A DNA stretch of 64,000 bases from assembly GCA_003150035.1 (NCBI GenBank), contig QALR01000024.1, positions 141,719 through 205,718 on the forward strand, in the 5' to 3' direction. Source of the stretch: Clostridiales bacterium. Lineage in GTDB: Bacteria > Bacillota > Clostridia > Oscillospirales > CAG-272. Below are positions 31,702 through 41,022 of the stretch, piece after piece (the stretch's first letter is position 1; every line of letters begins with the position of its first letter). A program made the translations under genes and the position numbers. The notes beneath the pieces are model-generated. The model was given only the letters and a program-made list of their open reading frames with translations, was not told the DNA's origin and did no database searches.

Positions 31702-32421
31702 ATGAAATTCCATATCGCGATCTGTGACGACGAACAGGGTCAAATTGAATATTTGAAAAGAACCGTTCAGAAATGGGCGGCAAAGCGGGAATATTGCTGC
31801 GATATTTCCGCGTTCTCCCGCGCGGAGGCCTTTTTGTTTGAATACAGTGAAAATGACGCCTATGATATTCTTCTTTTAGATATTGAAATGGGAAAAATGA
31901 ACGGCGTGGAATTAGCCCGCGCGGTGCGCGAGAAAAACCGTCATATTCAGATTGTGTTTATTACAGGATATCCGGATTTTATGGCGGAGGGCTTTGAGGT
32001 TTCCGCTCTGCATTATCTTCTGAAGCCCGTAGGGGAAGAAAAGCTGTTTTCCGTGCTTGACCGTGCGGTGCAGAATCTCGGAGATACTCCACGGTATGTG
32101 ACCTTGCCTGTCGGAAAAGGAATGAGACGTATCGCTGAACGGGAGATCCGGTATGCAGAGTCGGACGGGCATTATATTCTGCTGCATATCAAAGAGGAGA
32201 CGCTTCGGATGCGTATGACCATTCCGGAGCTTGAAAAGGAACTCGGTGACGCTTTTTTCCGTTCTTCACGTTCGTTTGTCGTGGGCTTTTTCTATGTGGC
32301 GCGCATTACGAAAAGTTCGGTATTTCTGGACGACGGTACGGAGCTGCCGCTTGGCAGGGGGCTATATCAGACGATTTATCAGAAATGGATGGAATATTTC
32401 AAAGGAAACGGATATGTTTGA
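31702..32421 (+). CDS. LytTR family response regulator
   Basis: A 239-residue AgrA/LytR-type regulator. The receiver domain (1-120) has the acidic pair Asp9-Asp10, phosphoacceptor Asp60 in 'ILLLDIEMG' and Lys in 'LLKPV'. The C-terminal LytTR DNA-binding domain (about 135-235) shows 'IRYAESDGHYILLH' and 'FFRSSRSFVVGF'. I start at MKFHIAICDD; the upstream in-frame extension lacks a ribosome site. The kinase gene overlaps its last eight bases. Confidence 0.92.
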   Translation: MKFHIAICDDEQGQIEYLKRTVQKWAAKREYCCDISAFSRAEAFLFEYSENDAYDILLLDIEMGKMNGVELARAVREKNRHIQIVFITGYPDFMAEGFEVSALHYLLKPVGEEKLFSVLDRAVQNLGDTPRYVTLPVGKGMRRIAEREIRYAESDGHYILLHIKEETLRMRMTIPELEKELGDAFFRSSRSFVVGFFYVARITKSSVFLDDGTELPLGRGLYQTIYQKWMEYFKGNGYV

Positions 32422-33076
32422 AAAAAAGAAGGAAAAGTATATAGAGTATCAGCGTTCGCTTATTGAGCAGCATTATAAGGAGATTGAAAACATATATACG
32501 CAGATGCGTGCATGGCGTCACGATTACCATAATCATATACAGGCGCTGTATGCATATCTGATGAACGGGGAGACAGAGAAAGCTATCGCTTTTCTCGGTG
32601 AAATCAATGAAAGCCTTATGACGGTGGACATGGTTGTAAAAACAGGGAACACCATGGCGGACGCTATTCTGAACAGTAAAATTTCGATGATGAAAACAAA
32701 GGAAATTGCCGTCAATGCTGTCGCCAAAGTACCGGCTGTTCTTCCTTTTTCTGATATTGACCTCTGTATTATCATTGGAAATTGTCTGGACAATGCCATG
32801 GAAGCTTGTGAAAAGCTGCCGCCGGAAGAGCGCTTTGTGCGGATTTATATCGGGGTTCAAAACGGAAAAGTCCTTTACATGTCCTTTACCAATTCTGATG
32901 GCGCGAAAAAAATTCCTGTGGGGGGACGTTTTCTTTCTGATAAAGGGGCTTCTCACGGGCTAGGGCTCACGCGCATGGATCGCTTGGTGGAAAAATACAA
33001 CGGCTATCTTACCCGTGCGAGCGAGGACGGCGGCTTTACCACGGAAATTCTTTTACCGCTTCTTCCCATAACTTAG
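32414..33076 (+). CDS. Soluble AgrC-like (GHKL) sensor histidine kinase
   Basis: A 220-residue kinase with no transmembrane sensor domain. It begins with a coiled-coil-like helix (1-33), then the HPK10-type H box 'WRHDYHNHIQALYAY' with His36, the N box 'IIIGNCLDNAMEACE', and G box 'SHGLGLTRMDRL'. AgrC-type kinases normally carry six N-terminal membrane helices; this one must sense a cytoplasmic signal or a partner protein, possibly the ABC exporters that follow. AAAGGAAA precedes ATG 32414. Confidence 0.88.
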   Translation: MFEKKKEKYIEYQRSLIEQHYKEIENIYTQMRAWRHDYHNHIQALYAYLMNGETEKAIAFLGEINESLMTVDMVVKTGNTMADAILNSKISMMKTKEIAVNAVAKVPAVLPFSDIDLCIIIGNCLDNAMEACEKLPPEERFVRIYIGVQNGKVLYMSFTNSDGAKKIPVGGRFLSDKGASHGLGLTRMDRLVEKYNGYLTRASEDGGFTTEILLPLLPIT

Positions 33077-33176
33077 GGGCATGTCTCCACCGCTCCGGCG
33101 GATTCCTTTTCGCATTCAGCAGGGGCTAGGGCCCTCTGCTGAATCAATCACTTTGCGGCTGATTCAGCTCTTATAT

Positions 33177-33203
33177 AAAATCCCGGATAACCGGGATTTT
33201 TTT
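33177..33203 (+). terminator. Terminator after the two-component genes
   Basis: AAAATCCCGG, loop ATAA, CCGGGATTTT and further T. A second long dyad (TTCAGCAG...CTGCTGAA, about 33115-33145) precedes it. Confidence 0.8.
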
Positions 33204-33304
33204 GTGATGTACTTTTCATGCCTGAAAAGGCTCTTTTTGTGCCTAAAATATTTTATATGCCCGATGGATATGCTATGATAAAAACACGAAGAAGGGAGGC
33301 TTAT

Positions 33305-35167
33305 ATGAAACAAAAAGAACGTAAAAAAACAACGGCACGCAAGCCGAAATATGGATTTTTTTCCTGTGTTGCGTATAGCCTTGGCGTGATGTGGAAGAGC
33401 TCTAAGGGCACTGCCGTTTCCGCGGTAGCGGTGATCCCCGTTTCTCTTGCTCTTTATGCCATTGGCCTATACATGCCGAGCATTCTTTTAAGAGAGCTTG
33501 AGCTTGGCGACGCGTTTTTTCGTATTGTATGGCTCATATTCGCGCTGGTGGGGGCACAGCTTGTTTTTTCTCTGATAAAACAGTATATCGATATCAAGCG
33601 TTCGGATGCTGAGCATGTTGTTGTGAATGAAATGCTCTATGACCTGCGTGCGCGCCGCCGCGATATGGATTATTTTCTCAGATTGGATCCGGAAAACGAG
33701 CAGATCATAACACGGGCTGAGACGGCGGTCCGCGATAACCATACAGCAGGGGTGCATTTTATCGAATACTGCTCCAATATGCTCCTTCATATTTTGAGCT
33801 TTGTGCTTTTTGGGGCCGTCATTTCTACGATAAGCCCTTGGATTCTGCTGCTTTTGATAGCGGGCTGCCTTATCAATTACTATATGGCAAAATGGCAGCA
33901 GAGACAGAACTATAAGACGAGGGACAAGCGTAACGCAATTAATAAAAAGTGGCTTTATCTGACATGGGCGGTCTCCACGGATCTTGGATATGGCAAGGAG
34001 ATCCGCCTTTTTCACTTCGGCGATTTTTTTGATAAGTTGATTGCTAAGCTCAAAGGAGAGTGGTATTCCGAATATGAGAAGGTGGAAAAGCGGTCTTTCC
34101 TTGTTTCCCTGGTCAGCTTTTTCATTGTGTTGATTCGAGACGGCGTCGCCTATGCGTTTTTGATCTGGCTTGCGGTGGATGGGAGAATCGATTCGGCGCA
34201 GTTTGTCCTTTACTTTTCTGCCATCTCACAGATTTCAGGCTTTGTGGCGGGAATTCTGAATACATGGTCGCGTATGCACGAAGGCGCACTTGGCGTTTCC
34301 GACTATCGGGAGTTCTTTGACATCCGGGATATGCTCAACCGTGCAGACGGTATTCCGCTGCCCGATGCTAAAGCGGTGTCGATTGAATTCCGCAATGTGA
34401 GCTACCGCTATCCCACAGGAGATAAAAAGATTCTCGACAATATCAGCTTTCATATCCGCGCAGGAGAAAAAGTCGCCCTTGTCGGTGTGAACGGCGCGGG
34501 AAAGACCACGATGACCATGTTGATGTGCGGACTGCTCGTGCCGGACGAGGGAGAGGTTCTGATTGACGGGCATTCTGTTTATGAATACAACAGAGATGAG
34601 CTTTACAAAATGTTTTCACTGGTTCCCCAGAAGTATTCGCTGATGCCGGTTTCCATTGCGGAAAACATTGCCATTGTAGATAGGGAAGCAGGGGAGCGCA
34701 TTGACACACAAAAGCTTGAGCGATGCATTCGGATGGCGGGCCTGGAGGAAAAAGTATCTGCTCTGCCGAAGGGTGTAGAGACGCCGCTGAACCGTCAGAT
34801 CAACGAGGAGGCAACGGATCTTTCCGGCGGAGAAATTCAAAAGCTACTTTTGGCGAGAGCCATATACCGGGATGCCAAAATTCTGATACTGGATGAGCCG
34901 ACCGCGGCGCTCGATCCCATCGCAGAGGATGCGATGTATCGCAGATATGATGAGATTTCAAGCTCTTCCACCTCTATTTTTATTTCGCACCGCCTTGCTT
35001 CCACCCGCTTTTGCGACCGAATCTTTTTTCTTGACGGAGCCTGCATTGCCGAGCAGGGCACGCATGACTCCCTGATGGAAATGGGCGGGAAGTATCGGCA
35101 GCTTTTCGACGTGCAGGCAAAATATTATAAGGAGGCCTCTGAAAATGAAACAGAAACGAACGTTTAA
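33305..35167 (+). CDS. ABC exporter half-transporter (type IV fold), subunit 1
   Basis: A 620-residue TMD-NBD protein. The membrane domain (about 20-330) has five to six helices. The NBD has Walker A 'GVNGAGKTT', Q-loop 'SLVPQKY', signature 'LSGGE', Walker B 'ILILDEPTAALDP' and H-loop 'ISHRLAS'. I start at ATG 33305, six bases after GGGAGG. It overlaps the next ABC gene by 23 bases, so the two proteins likely form a heterodimer. Substrate unknown; the adjacent LytTR/AgrC-like pair suggests a peptide. Confidence 0.9.
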   Translation: MKQKERKKTTARKPKYGFFSCVAYSLGVMWKSSKGTAVSAVAVIPVSLALYAIGLYMPSILLRELELGDAFFRIVWLIFALVGAQLVFSLIKQYIDIKRSDAEHVVVNEMLYDLRARRRDMDYFLRLDPENEQIITRAETAVRDNHTAGVHFIEYCSNMLLHILSFVLFGAVISTISPWILLLLIAGCLINYYMAKWQQRQNYKTRDKRNAINKKWLYLTWAVSTDLGYGKEIRLFHFGDFFDKLIAKLKGEWYSEYEKVEKRSFLVSLVSFFIVLIRDGVAYAFLIWLAVDGRIDSAQFVLYFSAISQISGFVAGILNTWSRMHEGALGVSDYREFFDIRDMLNRADGIPLPDAKAVSIEFRNVSYRYPTGDKKILDNISFHIRAGEKVALVGVNGAGKTTMTMLMCGLLVPDEGEVLIDGHSVYEYNRDELYKMFSLVPQKYSLMPVSIAENIAIVDREAGERIDTQKLERCIRMAGLEEKVSALPKGVETPLNRQINEEATDLSGGEIQKLLLARAIYRDAKILILDEPTAALDPIAEDAMYRRYDEISSSSTSIFISHRLASTRFCDRIFFLDGACIAEQGTHDSLMEMGGKYRQLFDVQAKYYKEASENETETNV

Positions 35168-36983
35168 GGAAAATGTTTCGATGATCCTGCGCGGCTATCG
35201 GATTATCTACCGGATTGCTCCGCGCTATGTCCGATGGAACATTGCCGCCGCCGTTTTCGGACTGTTTGCCCCCTATTTTTCTCTTTATATGTCTTCACTT
35301 GTCATCAATGAGCTTGCGGTTTCGCGGGATATGGGGCGGCTTCTGCTGCTTGCCGGCATCACGGTAGGCGGACTGTTTTTGCTGAACCTGATAAACCGAT
35401 TGATTGTCGGGCGCAGAAATGTATACGGCTCCGATTCATGGAATCAAGACGCGCTTTTTTATCTGAAACAGGAAAATAAAATGCAGTACGCCCATTTGGA
35501 GAATCCGGAAGTTATCCTTTTGCATGAAAAAATCTATGCTGCCAAAAATGCAACCGGAGGCGGGCTTCCCATCCTGTTTTGGAATATCAACACGTTGATA
35601 TCTAGCGTCGGGAATATAATTTTTTCCATATCGCTTACCATTACGCTTTTTGTTTCTCATGTTGACGGAGGGCCCGCCGGATTTCTTGGCTTTGTCAACT
35701 CTCCCTATTCGGTTGGCGCTGTGGTATTGTTGATTGCTGTCAATGCCGTTATTGCCATCGTTGCCACCAATCAGGAAACGCGTAAGGTCACCGCGGCGTG
35801 GCAGAGTCTTGCGTCGGTAAACAGTCGTTATTCTGCATTTAATAAAATCTGGGGGAATGATGCTTATATTTTCAATATGCACCGTATCGTTCGGCGCGAG
35901 GAGGCGAAGCTTCGCCGGCCGCCCTATATTTCGCAGGCGCAAAAGTATAAGCTGCGGTACGGCACCCTTCGCACGATCTGGAATCATGTGATGACGGCGG
36001 CGCTCTTTGTCTATGTTGCGGCAAAAGCCTATCTTGGCGCTTTTGGCATCGGAAACTTTGTGCTTTACCGCGGTACGATAGCCAAATTTGTTGAGGGGGT
36101 TGCCGGAATTGCCGAAGTGATGGGACGTTTGATGCAAAACAATGAGACGCTTGCCGACGTATTTCACTTTCTTGATCTGCCGGATTCTCAGTACCACGGC
36201 ACACTTTCCGTGGAAAAGCGGGATGATATCGATTATGAGATTGAATTTCGTGATGTCGGTTTTCGGTATCCGCGCAGTGACACGTGGGCCTTGCGTCATG
36301 TTTCCTTGAAATTCAAGGTAGGCGAGCGTATGGCTATTGTCGGCATGAACGGCAGTGGAAAAACTACGCTTATCAAGCTTTTATGCAGGCTGTATGATCC
36401 TACAGAGGGAAAGATCCTTCTCAACGGAATCGATATTACGCGTTATCGGTACGACGAGTATATGAGGCTTTTTTCTGTTGTATTTCAGGATTATAAGCTA
36501 TTCTCCTTCACCATTGCGCAGAATGTTTCGGCACAGCTTGCGGATGACAGAGAAGAGGTCCTTTCCTGTCTTGCCCGTGCGGGGCTTTCAGAACGAATTC
36601 ATGAGATGAAGAAGGGAGCGGATACCGCGCTAGGGCGGGATTATGAAAATGATGGCATCGATATCTCCGGCGGTGAAGCGCAGAAAATTGCCATCGCCAG
36701 AGCGCTGTATAAGAAAGCGCCATTCATCATTTTGGATGAGCCGACCGCCGCGCTTGATCCTCTTGCAGAGGCTGAGGTTTACAGTCGGTTCAACGAGATT
36801 GCAGAGAATAAGACCGCCATTTATATCAGCCATCGTCTTTCCTCTTGCCGGTTTTGTGACAGAATTGTTGTTTTTCATAACGGAGAACTTATCCAAAGCG
36901 GCACGCACGACACGCTTGTGTCGGAGGAAAACGGAAAATATTACGAGCTTTGGCATGCGCAGGCGCAGTATTATACGGAATAG
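35145..36983 (+). CDS. ABC exporter half-transporter (type IV fold), subunit 2
   Basis: A 612-residue TMD-NBD partner of the preceding gene. NBD motifs: Walker A 'GMNGSGKTT', 'SVVFQDYKLF' Q-loop, signature 'ISGGEAQK', Walker B 'FIILDEPTAALDP', H-loop 'ISHRLSS'. Both NBDs keep the catalytic Glu, so the pair is not obviously of the one-degenerate-site kind. Membrane helices lie at about 30-55, 65-90, 145-165, 190-210 and 275-310. Confidence 0.9.
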   Translation: MKQKRTFKENVSMILRGYRIIYRIAPRYVRWNIAAAVFGLFAPYFSLYMSSLVINELAVSRDMGRLLLLAGITVGGLFLLNLINRLIVGRRNVYGSDSWNQDALFYLKQENKMQYAHLENPEVILLHEKIYAAKNATGGGLPILFWNINTLISSVGNIIFSISLTITLFVSHVDGGPAGFLGFVNSPYSVGAVVLLIAVNAVIAIVATNQETRKVTAAWQSLASVNSRYSAFNKIWGNDAYIFNMHRIVRREEAKLRRPPYISQAQKYKLRYGTLRTIWNHVMTAALFVYVAAKAYLGAFGIGNFVLYRGTIAKFVEGVAGIAEVMGRLMQNNETLADVFHFLDLPDSQYHGTLSVEKRDDIDYEIEFRDVGFRYPRSDTWALRHVSLKFKVGERMAIVGMNGSGKTTLIKLLCRLYDPTEGKILLNGIDITRYRYDEYMRLFSVVFQDYKLFSFTIAQNVSAQLADDREEVLSCLARAGLSERIHEMKKGADTALGRDYENDGIDISGGEAQKIAIARALYKKAPFIILDEPTAALDPLAEAEVYSRFNEIAENKTAIYISHRLSSCRFCDRIVVFHNGELIQSGTHDTLVSEENGKYYELWHAQAQYYTE

Positions 36984-37252
36984 AGCAAAGAGTCGCCTTG
37001 ACTTTCGGGTTCTGCTTATTCTGTAATCTGCTTTAGCATAGAAGGCTTTGGTTCCAAAATGTCGATGCAGTATGTGAATACCATTTATTGCAGTTTATGA
37101 AAAGACTTTGTTTTTGTATAAATTCCCGTCGCCTGCAAATACTATGGGTGACAATCAAAGTTTGGAGAAAAAGGCAGCGAGCAAGCACATTTTATGCGCT
37201 TTCAGTCCCGCCGGACACATGCCGTTTTTCCGAATGACGGAAAGGATCAGAT

Positions 37253-37870
37253 ATGAAAACGAAACGATTCATAAAAATACTTTCACTTACGCTTATTCTG
37301 ATTGCCGTATGGCAGTCGGCCGTTTTTGCCGCCGGAGGAATCCGGTATACGGTGAAGTCCGGAGATTCCATGTGGAAAATTGCCGTGCAATATGAGATCG
37401 GACTTTCGGAAATTATCGAGGCAAATCCGCAGATTGCAAATCCGGATTTAATCTATCCCGGACAGATTTTGATCATTCCGCAGATCGAGGCGTCGGTGCT
37501 TTCCTTTGAGGAAGAAGTGGTAAGGCTCACCAACGAAAAGCGGGCCGCCTATGGCCTGCCTGCCTTGACGATCAACTGGGAGCTTTCACGGGTAGCAAGG
37601 TATAAATCGCAGGATATGCACGACATCGGTTATTTTTCTCATACGAGTCCAACCTATGGTTCACCTTTTGAAATGATGAAAGATTTTGGAATTTCCTACC
37701 GTGCTGCCGGTGAAAATATTGCCCGCGGACAGACAACGCCGGAAATGGTGGTAAATGCTTGGTGGAATTCCTCAGGGCACAGACAAAACATGCTGAATGC
37801 CTCTTATACGCAGATTGGGGTCGGATATGTCGCCGACGGCCATTATTGGACGCAAATGTTCATCGGATAA
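37253..37870 (+). CDS. LysM and CAP (SCP/PR1) domain secreted protein
   Basis: A 205-residue exported protein: signal peptide (1-26, cleavage near 'VFAAG'), one LysM peptidoglycan-binding domain ('YTVKSGDSMWKIAVQYEIGLSEIIEANPQI', about 31-75), and a CAP domain (about 85-205) with 'LTNEKRAAYGLPALTIN', 'FSHTSPTYGSPFEMM', 'AGENIARGQ' and 'AWWNSSGHRQNML'. The layout is that of YkwD/SafA-like spore or cell-wall proteins. GAAAGGATC precedes ATG 37253. The 36984-37252 gap shows no clear structured RNA. Confidence 0.9.
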   Translation: MKTKRFIKILSLTLILIAVWQSAVFAAGGIRYTVKSGDSMWKIAVQYEIGLSEIIEANPQIANPDLIYPGQILIIPQIEASVLSFEEEVVRLTNEKRAAYGLPALTINWELSRVARYKSQDMHDIGYFSHTSPTYGSPFEMMKDFGISYRAAGENIARGQTTPEMVVNAWWNSSGHRQNMLNASYTQIGVGYVADGHYWTQMFIG

Positions 37871-37899
37871 AAAACAGCCGCTTATTACGGCTGTTTTTT
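37869..37899. terminator. Bidirectional terminator between the LysM-CAP and mutarotase genes
   Basis: AAAACAGCCG, loop CTTATTA, CGGCTGTTTT with A/T runs on both sides. Confidence 0.82.
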
Positions 37900-38743
37900 A
37901 CAATATGGAAATAGAATAGGAAAACCGGAATTCACTTGACGGAGCAAGGCTGTTGATATACGGCTTCTCTTCGATTTTTCCGGATACGGTGGGACTGTCA
38001 CAGATGCCGTGCCATGGTTCTATGCAGACGAACGGCGCGCCCGGCTTTGCCCAGAGCCCCACAAACGGAACCCTGTCGAAATCCATTCTCAGCAGCTCCC
38101 GTCCGGTTTTTGACACGATCTTTGCCGAAGTGCTAGAAAGATTCGGAAAGAAAAGCGCATCGTGGTCAAACAGATGCTCGGTTATTTCTATGGACTTGCG
38201 GTGCTTTGCGAGCGTTTTTTCACCGCAGGCAAGTCCAGATTCATCGAAAAGCAGCGTCGTGAAGGTTTCGTATTCCGAAAATTTGACAAAATCACCGATG
38301 GCAATCTGAAAGGCGGGATGTGCGCCGAGAGAGAAATACATCTCCTCATTTCCCAAGTTTTTGACGATATGGAGGACGCGTAGAGTCGCTTTGTCCAACG
38401 TATACCACACTGTCAGCGCGAAATCAAACGGATATACGCGATGGGTTTCCTCGCTAGATTCCAAACGAAATGACGCTTCCGTATCGGAAGCCGCAAGTAT
38501 CTCAAATTGGCTTTTTCGCGCGAATCCGTGCTTGGGGAGATAGTATTTTTTGTCGTGATAAAGAAAGCTGTCGGAGAGGAGCCTGCCTGTGATCGGAAAG
38601 AGAATGGGGGATTGTCCGCTCCAAATGGACGGATCGCCCTGCCACAGATATTCTCTGCCGGATTCGTTGCTCATCACTCCGGAAAGCTCTGCGCCGTAAG
38701 GCTTGACTTTCACGGTAAGCTGCTTGTTTTTTAGAATAATCAT
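37898..38743 (-). CDS. Aldose 1-epimerase (LacX-like galactose mutarotase) family protein
   Basis: A 281-residue beta-sandwich protein. 'YLWQGDPSIWSGQSPILFPITGRL' and 'YYLPKHGFARKSQFEI' give the substrate Arg and His; 'FSLGAHPAF' has the catalytic His; 'CIEPWHGICDS' the catalytic Glu. It interconverts sugar anomers, probably after import. I start at ATG 38743 because the GGGGGG run lies just upstream. Confidence 0.87.
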   Translation of the reverse strand: MIILKNKQLTVKVKPYGAELSGVMSNESGREYLWQGDPSIWSGQSPILFPITGRLLSDSFLYHDKKYYLPKHGFARKSQFEILAASDTEASFRLESSEETHRVYPFDFALTVWYTLDKATLRVLHIVKNLGNEEMYFSLGAHPAFQIAIGDFVKFSEYETFTTLLFDESGLACGEKTLAKHRKSIEITEHLFDHDALFFPNLSSTSAKIVSKTGRELLRMDFDRVPFVGLWAKPGAPFVCIEPWHGICDSPTVSGKIEEKPYINSLAPSSEFRFSYSISIL

Positions 38744-38791
38744 GTTTCCCCCCATGTGACGCGTGTCTATAAGTTATCGTTTATTATTTTT

Positions 38792-38820
38792 ATCATATCT
38801 CATTTTTTATCATTTGTCAA
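38792..38820 (-). promoter_or_regulatory. Promoter of the mutarotase gene
   Basis: On the minus strand TTGACA (38820-38815), 17-bp spacer, TATGAT (38797-38792). Confidence 0.72.
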
Positions 38821-38950
38821 CAAATTCCATCTGGATTTTTGATAAAAGCCCTTGATTTTTATGAAAAAAGAGGGAGCGGCACAGGGAAACCTTTGTGATC
38901 GAATATCGGGGCCTTTTTCGTGCGTACTGCCCGGAAAATCGAAAAAGGTC

Positions 38951-38979
38951 TTGACAAAAATATTTTTCCGGTGTAAACT
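38951..38979 (+). promoter_or_regulatory. Promoter of thrS
   Basis: TTGACA (38951-38956), 17-bp spacer, TAAACT (38974-38979). Confidence 0.78.
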
Positions 38980-38989
38980 ATCCTCATAA

Positions 38990-39207
38990 GCAAAGGCTTA
39001 ACACGGACATGTCGCCGTCACGATTCCGAAAAGAGAGGCTGCGCTGCGGCTGAGAGCGCGCTCGGAGGACGAAGGAGGATACCGCCGTGTCTGCCGCGCG
39101 CAGGAAATGGCGCGCCGGTTCCCCCCGTTACCGCGGCTAAGAGTGAAACCTTGAGTGGAACCGTGCAGAGCACCTCAAGCCGGAAGACCGGCGTTGGGGC
39201 TTTTTTT
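38990..39207 (+). promoter_or_regulatory. T-box riboswitch controlling thrS
   Basis: A 220-base leader ending in a classic T-box switch. The T-box 'TGGAACCG' sits at 39156-39163 in an antiterminator closed by TTGAG (39151-39155) and CTCAA (39174-39178). The same CTCAA is the 5' arm of the terminator (39173-39183 with 39188-39199, then T7), so the two structures exclude each other. Uncharged tRNA-Thr would favour read-through. I could not place the specifier codon in stem I with confidence. Confidence 0.88.
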
Positions 39208-39255
39208 ATTTTTCTGAATCACAAATCCGCCGCCGGCGGAGAAAGGAATCGTATT

Positions 39256-41022
39256 ATGAAAATCATAGAACATGACGGCAGTATTGTCGAATCCGGCTTT
39301 GAAGAGGAGCTTGGCAGAAATGCGCTGCGCCATACAGCGTCGCATATTCTCGCGCAGGCGGTGAAACGTCTTTTCCCGGAGACAAAGCTCGCAATCGGTC
39401 CTTCTATCAAGGACGGCTTTTATTACGATTTTGACCGTGACACTCCGTTCTCAGAGGAGGATATCGCCGCTATTGAGGCGGAAATGAAGAAAATCGTCAA
39501 GGAAAATCTTAAGCTCGAACGCTATACGCTTCCCAGAGAGGAGGCTATCCGATTTATGCAGGAAAAGGGAGAGCCGTATAAGGTGGAGCTTATCCGGGAT
39601 TTGCCGGAGGATGCAGAACTTAGCTTTTTCAGGCAGGGAGAATTTACGGATTTATGCGCGGGTCCTCATGTGACCTATACGTCGGCGGTCAAGGCGGTCA
39701 AGCTGACTTCAGTTGCCGGCGCCTACTGGCGCGGCGATGAAAAGAATAAGATGCTCATCCGTATTTATGGAACTGCGTTTACCAAAAAAGAGGAGCTTGA
39801 GCAATATCTCGAGCGTATCGAGGAGGCGAAAAGGCGCGACCACAGAAAGCTCGGGCGTGAACTTGGCATTTTCACCATGATGGAGGAGGGACCCGGCTTT
39901 CCGTTCTTTCTTCCGAAGGGCATGATTTTGAAAAATACGCTGATCGATTATTGGCGGGAAATTCATACCCGGGAGGGCTATCAGGAAATCAGCACGCCGA
40001 TGATGTTGAATCGGACGCTTTGGGAAACCTCAGGGCATTGGGATCATTATAAGGATAACATTTATACGACGACGATTGATGAAGAAACCTTCTGCGTCAA
40101 GCCGATGAACTGTCCCGGCGGGATGCTCGTCTATAAAATGGAGCCGCGTTCCTACCGCGACCTGCCGATGCGCATCGGAGAACTGGGCCTTGTCCACCGG
40201 CATGAAAAATCCGGCGCGCTGCACGGGCTGATGCGTGTACGCTGTTTTACGCAGGACGACGCGCATATCTATATGACGGAAGACCAAATATCCGATGAAA
40301 TCAAGGGCGTGGTGCGCCTGATTGACGAGGTGTACGCGCTGTTCGGCTTCCAATATCATGTGGAGCTTTCGACCATGCCGGAGGATCATCTCGGCTCACT
40401 CGAGGATTGGGAGCTCGCCACAAACGGCCTGCGCCATGCACTGGATGAGCTTGGCATGCCATATGTCGTCAACGAAGGGGACGGCGCGTTTTATGGGCCG
40501 AAGATCGATTTCCATCTTGAGGATTCTCTCGGGCGCACATGGCAGTGCGGAACCATTCAGCTCGATTTTCAGCTTCCGATGCGCTTTGACGCGGAATATA
40601 CCGCGGCGGACGGGCAGAAACGCCGTCCGATTATGATACACCGGGTCGTATTTGGCTCTATCGAGCGATTTATCGGCATTCTTATCGAGCATTATGCCGG
40701 GAAATTTCCGATGTGGCTTGCGCCCGTTCAGGTGAAGGTTATCACCATTACGGACCGCGCGAACGGTTATGCGGAAGAAATTACGGCGGCGCTGAAGGAC
40801 AGGGGGCTGCGTGTAGAACTCGATTGCCGCAGTGAGAGCGCAAATTATAAGATCCGTGCGGCGCAGCTTGAGAAAATTCCGTATATGCTGGTCATCGGAG
40901 ACCGCGAGGTGGAAAACGGGACAGTTTCCGTTCGGACGCGCGACGCAAAGGTGCTTGGCGGTATGACGCTGGATGCGTTCGGAGCGATGGCGGAGGAGGA
41001 AATCCGCACGAAAAAAAGCTGA
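39256..41022 (+). CDS. thrS: Threonine--tRNA ligase lacking the TGS domain
   Basis: A 588-residue class II synthetase. The editing domain starts almost at once ('RHTASHILAQAVKRLFPETK' with HxxxH, and 'FTDLCAGPHV'), followed by the catalytic core with motif 2 region 'ARFRxE-like LVHRHEKSGALHGL', zinc ligand Cys in 'MNCPGGM' and motif 3 'HRVVFGSIERF', and the anticodon domain ('VKVITITDRANGYAEEI'). Typical ThrRS has a 60-residue N-terminal TGS domain that is missing here. ATG 39256 has GAAAGGAATC upstream. The Nudix gene starts on its last base. Confidence 0.95.
   Translation: MKIIEHDGSIVESGFEEELGRNALRHTASHILAQAVKRLFPETKLAIGPSIKDGFYYDFDRDTPFSEEDIAAIEAEMKKIVKENLKLERYTLPREEAIRFMQEKGEPYKVELIRDLPEDAELSFFRQGEFTDLCAGPHVTYTSAVKAVKLTSVAGAYWRGDEKNKMLIRIYGTAFTKKEELEQYLERIEEAKRRDHRKLGRELGIFTMMEEGPGFPFFLPKGMILKNTLIDYWREIHTREGYQEISTPMMLNRTLWETSGHWDHYKDNIYTTTIDEETFCVKPMNCPGGMLVYKMEPRSYRDLPMRIGELGLVHRHEKSGALHGLMRVRCFTQDDAHIYMTEDQISDEIKGVVRLIDEVYALFGFQYHVELSTMPEDHLGSLEDWELATNGLRHALDELGMPYVVNEGDGAFYGPKIDFHLEDSLGRTWQCGTIQLDFQLPMRFDAEYTAADGQKRRPIMIHRVVFGSIERFIGILIEHYAGKFPMWLAPVQVKVITITDRANGYAEEITAALKDRGLRVELDCRSESANYKIRAAQLEKIPYMLVIGDREVENGTVSVRTRDAKVLGGMTLDAFGAMAEEEIRTKKS

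Noticed and set aside
37110..37252. Possible c-di-AMP or c-di-GMP riboswitch before the LysM-CAP gene
   Set aside because: Such switches often precede wall hydrolases, but none of the conserved core segments could be found.
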